Shown one piece after another: positions 7,634-12,432 of a stretch of DNA of 12,432 nt. The DNA lies in NCBI GenBank assembly GCA_020201415.1, contig JAIVGW010000244.1, forward strand, positions 1-12,432, read 5' to 3'. A program made the position numbers and the translations under genes. Every line of letters begins with the position of its first letter. Position 1 is the first letter of the stretch. The stretch comes from Lentisphaerota bacterium (GTDB lineage Bacteria; Verrucomicrobiota; Kiritimatiellia; JAAZAB01). Under the pieces are notes generated by a model. The model did not search any database, was not told where the DNA came from, and saw only the letters and a program-made list of their open reading frames with translations.

Positions 7634-7648
7634 CCGGCCAGCGGCCGG
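7634..7648. other. GC-rich hairpin between the DUF4838 remnant and the propeller gene
   Basis: CCGGCC and GGCCGG form a perfect 6-bp stem with a 3-base loop. No T run follows on either strand, so it is not a classic terminator; it could act as a processing or attenuation hairpin inside the minus-strand transcript, or be meaningless in GC-rich DNA. Confidence 0.2.
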
Positions 7649-7659
7649 CGCCACTGACA

Positions 7660-7843
7660 TCATTTATAATAATCCGGATGGATCGGCCGCATACGACTCA
7701 AGCCGGTACGCCCGCTGGGGGCGCCGGTAATAATCATCCATAATCGCCTCGCCGTCGTGAACAATGTAAGATTTCCCGTGTGCTGAACCCGCGGCCAACG
7801 CGGCGCAAATCAGTATGCCCCCTGCGTATCCGGCTATATGCAT
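7660..7843 (-). pseudogene. Collapsed DUF4838 paralogue: signal peptide joined to extreme C-terminus
   Basis: One frame (7843-7664, 59 residues) starts with ATG after GGGAG at 5 bp and encodes a clear signal peptide (MHIAGYAGGILICAALAAG, then SAHG) followed by KSYIVHDGEAIMDDYYRR. A second frame, from about 7726 to the TGA at 7660-7662, reads APSGRTGLSRMRPIHPDYYK. That closely matches the end of the neighbouring DUF4838 protein at 10700, APSGLGRMRRIHPDYY. The middle stretch DGEAIMDDYYRR also resembles DGETILEDYYMR, which lies about 140 residues before that protein's end. So N-terminus, one inner segment and C-terminus of a paralogue appear stitched together, with several hundred residues missing and a frame change. 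It begins 14 bp after the 850-residue gene and looks translationally coupled to it. The 59-residue frame could still be expressed as a small secreted peptide, but its sequence after DYY is then a frameshift product. Assembly collapse is the other explanation. Confidence 0.7.
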
Positions 7844-7857
7844 ACTCTCTCCCTCTT

Positions 7858-10410
7858 CTATTTCGACCACAACGCCACAAATTTCTCCGGAACTTCAAAT
7901 TCCTCCGTGCCCATGAGTACGAACCCGAAACGCCGGACCTCCTCCCCGCGCACACGCTGCCGGCCAAGGTTGACGTACCACGGGTAGGTGGCGCTGGGCA
8001 TCCGCCCGCTGACCCCCGCCAGCGGTTCCTCGGCGCGCAGATCGTCGCCCCCCAGCGGCAGCCTCACTTCCACGCTCCAGAAATCCTCGCCGATGTGCGT
8101 GGCCACGTCCGCCCCCGAACGCCAGCGGCGTTCCTCCACGCCGTCGCCCAGGTCGGCTTCCTCTACGATGCCCGCCGGATTGATTCGCATGCGGTAGTAG
8201 GAATGACTGGTGGTCTCAAACAGGATCTCGACAAAATCTCCGTCCAGCAGGCGGGCCGCCCCGTTGCCTTCCGTGCCGTACTGGAGATTGCCGATATCGG
8301 GGTCCGCGCAGTAGATACCGAAATACAGCGTATTGTTCCCGGCCCGGAAGATCCGCACCCAGGTTCGCAGTTCCGGCTCGGGGCTGCGACCCCGCCTGAG
8401 ATCCCGTAGCGGCAGCGTGCGTAGCGCCGGCCAATACTGCGCATCGTCCAGCCGGCCGTCGAGGGTCTTGCCGGCCAGCGGCTTGACCTCCAGCGCCCGC
8501 AGGCGAGGGAGCGTTTCCTCGCGGGGCACGCGGGTGAGTTGCTCACGCAAGGCAACCAGTGGCCGCACGTAGTCGGCCACGCGCGCCACGCGCCGCCCGT
8601 AGACGGTATCCGCGTCCACCGCGGCTTGCGCGGCCTCCACCAACTCCAGCACGCGGCCGATGCGGTCCGCGTCGCGCCGCAATTCGGCCCAGTGCTTTTC
8701 GCCATATTCGATGAAGGCGCGCATCTCTTCCCGCGCCGGTCCGTAATACAACCGATAGTATTCCTCCAGCAGGGCGTCGATATCCAGTTCCGCGTCCCAC
8801 CAGCACCGCGCCGTGACGTACAGGTTGAGGTGATTGAGCGCAAAGGCGTCGTAGTCGTACCCGTGATCGTGGGGGCGGTGATTCGAGAACGACTGGTGCT
8901 GGTACACTTCCACCGTGTCGCCCACCGACAGACCCTTGAGCCCGCGGATGTCCTCGGCGATCGCCCGCGGGAACACCGCCGGCAGCGCGCGCCCCTTCGG
9001 TTCGGCATTGAGGTAGGATTCCCACATGATCAGACACTTCGACGGCAGCTTTGCCAGCCACTCGTCGCGCAGGCGCAGGTAGTCGGCCACCTCGTCCCGG
9101 TCCTGGTACATCGTGCGCCGCTTGGCGGCCCGCGACCAGGTGAGGGCGAGGTTCGGGCTGAGCTGGTCGATCTTCAGCGGCGGCAGCCGGTAGGAACTGT
9201 AGGCCAGGGCGCCGACCATGCGATCCGGATGCGATTTGTAAACTTCCCGCGCCACCCGGTCAAGGTACGCGAAGACCAGATCGGAAACCAGGCCGTCCCG
9301 GCCGCGTTCCGGCGTGCGCTGCGGCAGGCAGCGCTCGCACTCGCAACCCGGACCGAACCCGTCCGGCAAGTCGATGTTGACCATCGGCTCGTTGTAATGA
9401 TCGAACATCGCGCGCACATAGGCGACGTGTTTTTCGAACAAGGTTTCCGACGACAGGCAGGGTGCGACCTCGTGACGCTCGCCACGCATCAGCGCATAGA
9501 TCTCCGGATGCGCTTCGCGCATCTCCGGCCGCATCAGGACGAATTTGAGCCCATGGCAAAGCTGCACATGCCCCACGATCCGGCCGCCCGGGTTGAACCC
9601 CAGACGCAGGTTCCAGACACCGACGTCGCCCATCCCGTGTTGCGCATAGCCGTACTGGAAGAAACGCAGCGGGAAATCGGGCCGCACGACCCGGTCCACC
9701 TGCGGCAGCGCAATGTCGGTCCGTTGCGGCACCACTTCGCCGATCTCGCCGGGGGCATACCAACGCACGCCGAGCTCGTGCAGAAACGCCTGCACCGCGT
9801 TGAGCGTGCCGGCCTCATCGAACGACCAGACCCCCGCGTGTTCGGTCGGACTCGGATGACCGGGCCCCGTGCCCCGGTCCCCGACCGTGTCCCAGAACTC
9901 CGGATCGGGATAGTAGTGGCGGAAATGTGTGAGAAACGGGCTGTTGAACAAGTCACCGGTAATCCGGTCCCATTCCGCCAGGATGCGCTGCTGCTCGGGG
10001 CGCGACCGGTTGCGGCCCCACGGCTCGGTCGGCACGTAATCGCCGTCCGGACCCAGCAGCGCCAGCCAGTTGTCGCCCGAGGCCATGCGGTAGGCGCCGT
10101 CCTTCAGGTCGCTGACCTCCAAGCCCAGGCGGCGGGTGTGTTCGCTGACGCCGACGTAAATGCGCGCGGCGCGGCCGGTCGGTTCAACCACAATCGGCAG
10201 TTCCGCGCCGCTGATTTTTTTGACATATTCCTGTAATTCACGCGCTGCCCATTTCGTCATCCGCGCCGGGTTGTCCGAAACAACTATTTCGGCCCGCGGC
10301 TGGCCGGACTGCACCATGAACGGGGCAGCCCGGACCGGCGCCGCCAGCCAGGCGCCTTGAATCAATAACAAACCCGCCAGCACGCTCCGCCACATTTGTC
10401 TGCCTTGCAT
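7858..10410 (-). CDS. Secreted DUF4838 protein with GH67N-like N-terminus and CBM9-like C-terminus
   Basis: An 850-residue secreted protein, probably a glycoside hydrolase or glycan-binding enzyme; no activity can be assigned from sequence. Layout: signal peptide 1-29 (cleavage near VRAA), alpha-glucuronidase-N-terminal-like domain about 30-130 (AEIVVSDNPARMTKWAARELQEYV.., RIYVGVSE), DUF4838 core about 195-600 (LHELGVRWYAPGEIGEVVP, HPEIYALMRGERHE, PSKCLIMWESYLNAEP, LLEEYYRLYYGPAREEMRAF), and a CBM9-like beta-sandwich about 645-845 (LDGRLDDAQYW, LYFGIYCADPDI, LDGDFVEILFET, FWSVEVRLPLGG). A Cys triad CxCxxC lies at 356-361 (GPGCECERC) after DLPDGF. The ATG at 10410 has AGGAG at 6 bp. An antisense frame of 565 codons over this gene is a by-product of its GC-rich third positions. 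It lies between the other DUF4838 gene and the collapsed copy; the signal peptide and context imply periplasmic or extracellular action. Confidence 0.9.
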   Translation of the reverse strand: MQGRQMWRSVLAGLLLIQGAWLAAPVRAAPFMVQSGQPRAEIVVSDNPARMTKWAARELQEYVKKISGAELPIVVEPTGRAARIYVGVSEHTRRLGLEVSDLKDGAYRMASGDNWLALLGPDGDYVPTEPWGRNRSRPEQQRILAEWDRITGDLFNSPFLTHFRHYYPDPEFWDTVGDRGTGPGHPSPTEHAGVWSFDEAGTLNAVQAFLHELGVRWYAPGEIGEVVPQRTDIALPQVDRVVRPDFPLRFFQYGYAQHGMGDVGVWNLRLGFNPGGRIVGHVQLCHGLKFVLMRPEMREAHPEIYALMRGERHEVAPCLSSETLFEKHVAYVRAMFDHYNEPMVNIDLPDGFGPGCECERCLPQRTPERGRDGLVSDLVFAYLDRVAREVYKSHPDRMVGALAYSSYRLPPLKIDQLSPNLALTWSRAAKRRTMYQDRDEVADYLRLRDEWLAKLPSKCLIMWESYLNAEPKGRALPAVFPRAIAEDIRGLKGLSVGDTVEVYQHQSFSNHRPHDHGYDYDAFALNHLNLYVTARCWWDAELDIDALLEEYYRLYYGPAREEMRAFIEYGEKHWAELRRDADRIGRVLELVEAAQAAVDADTVYGRRVARVADYVRPLVALREQLTRVPREETLPRLRALEVKPLAGKTLDGRLDDAQYWPALRTLPLRDLRRGRSPEPELRTWVRIFRAGNNTLYFGIYCADPDIGNLQYGTEGNGAARLLDGDFVEILFETTSHSYYRMRINPAGIVEEADLGDGVEERRWRSGADVATHIGEDFWSVEVRLPLGGDDLRAEEPLAGVSGRMPSATYPWYVNLGRQRVRGEEVRRFGFVLMGTEEFEVPEKFVALWSK

Positions 10411-10445
10411 TTTTTTCTCCTGGTTGATGGAAAAGACCGCGCACG

Positions 10446-10485
10446 GCCGACGTCAATGCAGCACGTCGGCTTCAACAAACGTTGA
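10446..10485. promoter_or_regulatory. Two adjacent palindromes upstream of the 850-residue DUF4838 gene, candidate operator or 5'-UTR hairpin
   Basis: GCCGACG (10446-10452) and CGTCGGC (10464-10470) are a perfect 7-bp inverted repeat with an 11-bp spacer. Immediately beside it TCAAC (10472-10476) and GTTGA (10481-10485) form a 5-bp inverted repeat that includes an AACGTT core, as seen in some LacI-family operators. The pair ends 36 bp before the start codon on the minus strand and just before its ribosome site. No T run follows, so termination is unlikely. Operator function is inference only. Confidence 0.3.
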
Positions 10486-10647
10486 TTGAAATCCCGGCCA
10501 TCTGGAAACGGACCGCGGGCCGCCCGCCGCCTGACCCGGCTGCAGCCGGCCGCTGGCAGCGCACACGCTGCCATGCGCCGCCATCCGCGCAATGAGCCCG
10601 AGCGCATTAATTGTGCGAACAAGACAAAACGTTGTATTCATGTTCAT
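10453..10647 (-). CDS. Doubtful 64-residue ORF in the gap between the two DUF4838 genes
   Basis: This 289-bp gap holds no convincing gene. The only candidate is a 64-residue frame starting MNMNTTFCLVRTINALGLIA and ending FVEADVLH at TGA. The start has a partly hydrophobic stretch, weakly like a signal peptide, and a poor ribosome site (GGGGAA about 9 bp upstream). The inner part, rich in Gly, Arg and Pro, looks like non-coding GC-rich DNA. Given the neighbouring collapsed genes, it could be another start-plus-tail remnant, but unlike 7660-7843 neither end matches anything I recognise. Its stop lies inside the inverted repeat at 10446-10470. Confidence 0.15.
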   Translation of the reverse strand: MNMNTTFCLVRTINALGLIARMAAHGSVCAASGRLQPGQAAGGPRSVSRWPGFQSTFVEADVLH

Positions 10648-10675
10648 ACAGGATATTCCCCGGTTTTTCCGATGC

Positions 10676-10696
10676 CCAACATCCAACGTCCAACAG
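10676..10696. repeat. Three tandem 7-bp units of the CCAACNT type just downstream of the right-hand DUF4838 gene
   Basis: CCAACAT, CCAACGT and CCAACAG follow each other without gap, directly after the stop of the gene ending at 10700 (minus strand). Short arrays of this kind, with a CCAACGTCCAACAT-like unit, are common between genes in PVC-type genomes as far as I recall, often mis-called as proteins reading NVQRPTSNVQ. Only three imperfect copies are present here. Confidence 0.4.
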
Positions 10697-10699
10697 CCA

Positions 10700-12432
10700 T
10701 TACTTTCCGGCGTTCTGGTAATAGTCCGGGTGGATTCTGCGCATGCGGCCCAGGCCGCTGGGTGCGGTGGGCGTGGCGATACGCATGGGGTCGAAAGCGT
10801 TCGGATGCTCCTGGAAGATCCGGGCAAGCTCTTCCCAGTTGGCCCGTGCAGCGGCTTCGGCTTCGGCATCCTTACCTCCGCTGGCCCGCAGCCGCTCGAT
10901 CAGGGCCGCGGTGTCACGGTACAGCCGCGTGTAGTCGAGACCGGCACGCACGAACGCCACGCGCTGACCGTACACGGCCGGCGCGCCACCGAGGGCCTCC
11001 GCCGCCCGATCCAGATGTTCATATCCTCGCCGATAGAACTCCGTGTCCCACACCTCCGCCTCGGGCTTCTGCTGGAAGACGATGTCGCCGGCCGCGGTCT
11101 CCAGCATGTTCCAGTAGTCCCGCATGGGGCTCACTGCCGGTCCGAAGGCGCGCATATAGTAATCTTCGAGAATCGTCTCTCCGTCCGCGTACGGATTCCA
11201 GGCCATCTGGGCAAGCATGTAGTAATGCGGGCCCTGCGTGGCCCAGTGCTCCCAGACGGCGTCGAACAGCATGGCGATGACATTGTTCTCCGCCGCGAGG
11301 CGCATGTCCGCGATGGCCTGGCGCGGCGCCACGTTGGGCATGCCGAGTTGCCAGCCGCCGCCGCTGCCGATGTTCGGGCGCCACGCCAGGTTCTTGACCC
11401 CGGCACGTCCCCAGTCGAGAAACATTTGCCGGTGCTCCGCCGCCGATTCGCCCCGGTTCAGCATGCAGCGGTTGTGGAAATTGAAGACCGCGGACACGAT
11501 GACGTTGTCGTCGGGCACTACCGCGACGGGCGCGGGACGGGATACGCCGTAGGGCATCATGGTGACATAATCGTCCCGTTCCGGGAACCGTTGCTTGAGC
11601 ATTCGCGCCAGGGTGTTGGCAAAGGTGAGTTGCCGATCGGCCAGGCCCACGCCTTCCGCGCTGACCCCGCGCCAACTGAAACGCACAATCGGTCCTTCCG
11701 GCGGATCCCACGCGCGGCAGTTCGCGCAGGTGCAGAACCCCTGTGCCCCGCCATCGTTCGCCGCGGCGCTGAATACCGTTTTGTTCGGGTTGCGCTCGAT
11801 CTCGGCCGCCACATCGTCCAGCCACTGTCCCCACACACCTGGGTTGGATTTGCACATTTTGACGTTCCGGGCATTGGGAAAGGGCGGATTGCCGCCGCGG
11901 GTGCCGTCCGGTTGGAGCGCAAAGAACTCCGGGTGCGTTTCGCTGAAGCGCTCCCACCAGCGGAAGGCGTGGCTGGTGTCCAGTCGCAGGGAATCGAGTT
12001 GCAGGCGTTGGAAGCGCAACCAGTCCTGTGAATGGCCATCCTGCAATTCGAGTTGCGAATACACGAAGATGCCCGCCCGCCCGCGGATCTGAGGGTGGTA
12101 GCGGTACTCGAACGGCGCAAAGGCCAGCGAGTCGCGCCGCGGAACATCCTCGCCATGCACCCCGGGCCAGAACCAGCGTACGTCCAGGTAGTCCTGGAGG
12201 AAGGTGTACACCGCATTAGCGGTGCCGTATTCCAGTTGCACGCCGTTGACTTCGACGGCCTTGTCGCCGCGCGGATAGACAACCCGCAGATGGTCCGGGT
12301 TCCAGCGGTCGCGCCCGGCGATGACGAGATGATTCTCGTTCGCCGCGATCAGGATTTCCTCGGGATGTTGAAAGTCGAAATCCATCTGCGGGAAGAGTTC
12401 CTTGAGCACCGGCTGGTAGCCGACCCAGATGG
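10700..12432 (-). CDS. DUF4838-family protein, N-terminus cut by right window edge
   Basis: About 576 residues are visible and the frame stays open to the right edge, where IWVGYQP corresponds to the strand IxVG typical of the alpha-glucuronidase-N-like domain; the start and signal peptide lie outside. Family segments include LQDYLDVRWFWPGVHGEDVP, the FCTCANC triad (CxCxxC) followed by RAWDPPEGP, PNIGSGGGWQLGMPN, MLFDAVWEHWATQGPHYY, ETILEDYYMRAFGPA and a terminal RMRRIHPDYYQNAGK. It differs from the 850-residue neighbour in lacking a CBM9-like module: it ends soon after the helical region. Activity is unknown; a role in degrading uronic-acid-containing or other glycans is a guess from the N-terminal fold and the neighbours. 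The GTG at 12409 is internal and not the start. The gene is followed by a 289-bp gap and the second DUF4838 gene on the same strand. Confidence 0.88.
   Translation of the reverse strand, partial: IWVGYQPVLKELFPQMDFDFQHPEEILIAANENHLVIAGRDRWNPDHLRVVYPRGDKAVEVNGVQLEYGTANAVYTFLQDYLDVRWFWPGVHGEDVPRRDSLAFAPFEYRYHPQIRGRAGIFVYSQLELQDGHSQDWLRFQRLQLDSLRLDTSHAFRWWERFSETHPEFFALQPDGTRGGNPPFPNARNVKMCKSNPGVWGQWLDDVAAEIERNPNKTVFSAAANDGGAQGFCTCANCRAWDPPEGPIVRFSWRGVSAEGVGLADRQLTFANTLARMLKQRFPERDDYVTMMPYGVSRPAPVAVVPDDNVIVSAVFNFHNRCMLNRGESAAEHRQMFLDWGRAGVKNLAWRPNIGSGGGWQLGMPNVAPRQAIADMRLAAENNVIAMLFDAVWEHWATQGPHYYMLAQMAWNPYADGETILEDYYMRAFGPAVSPMRDYWNMLETAAGDIVFQQKPEAEVWDTEFYRRGYEHLDRAAEALGGAPAVYGQRVAFVRAGLDYTRLYRDTAALIERLRASGGKDAEAEAAARANWEELARIFQEHPNAFDPMRIATPTAPSGLGRMRRIHPDYYQNAGK

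Noticed and set aside
8539..10236. 565-codon open frame on the plus strand
   Set aside because: It is exactly antisense to the well-supported 850-residue DUF4838 gene, has no recognisable domain, and is rich in His, Arg, Val and Gln as expected from mirrored GC-rich codons.
10592..12031. 479-codon open frame on the plus strand
   Set aside because: Antisense to the partial DUF4838 gene, with the same mirrored composition and no domain or ribosome site of note.
1..12432. CRISPR array, tRNA, rRNA, insertion sequence or phage genes
   Set aside because: Scanned by eye; no spaced direct repeats, cloverleaf-like sequence, transposase motif or terminal inverted repeats were seen.

Overview
The window looks like a piece of chromosome from a fairly GC-rich, Gram-negative-type bacterium. 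The best guess is the PVC superphylum (Lentisphaerota, Kiritimatiellota or Verrucomicrobiota). The evidence for this is a run of secreted DUF4838-type proteins, a secreted propeller protein with an 'LFIDDYLID' motif, a secreted SGNH esterase, and PurH present as two standalone single-domain genes. This assignment is inferred from protein-family habits and was not tested by a search. I see no tRNA, rRNA, CRISPR array, transposase or phage gene.

Left part (1-4500): core metabolism. On the minus strand, read right to left, are standalone IMP cyclohydrolase (1908-2594), standalone AICAR transformylase (543-1796) and the 5' part of pabB (1-439, running off the left edge). These could form one operon: IMPCH and AICARFT do the last two steps to IMP, AICARFT uses 10-formyl-tetrahydrofolate, and PabB makes the p-aminobenzoate precursor of folate. 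Divergent from them on the plus strand are a small secreted lytic transglycosylase (2772-3407) and L-threonine 3-dehydrogenase, tdh (3448-4482). A hairpin overlapping the tdh stop codon is a plausible terminator.

Right part (4500-12432): a minus-strand array of secreted carbohydrate-active proteins, all convergent with tdh. In transcription order: a DUF4838 protein cut by the right edge (10700-12432), a 289-bp gap with palindromes, an 850-residue DUF4838 protein with a CBM9-like C-terminus (7858-10410), a collapsed DUF4838 remnant (7660-7843), a frameshifted and internally deleted propeller protein (6017-7557), and an SGNH hydrolase (4674-5969). A short coding-like tail with no gene body follows the SGNH gene. 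The array is probably for glycan breakdown or trimming outside the cytoplasm, but the substrate cannot be read from the sequence.

The most notable signal is repeated internal collapse. At 7660-7843 a signal peptide is joined to the extreme C-terminus of a DUF4838 paralogue, and at about 6510-6530 the propeller gene has lost a stretch and changed frame. A third, weaker tail lies at 4495-4626. Either this locus is decaying by internal deletion, or the assembly has collapsed there; read mapping would decide.
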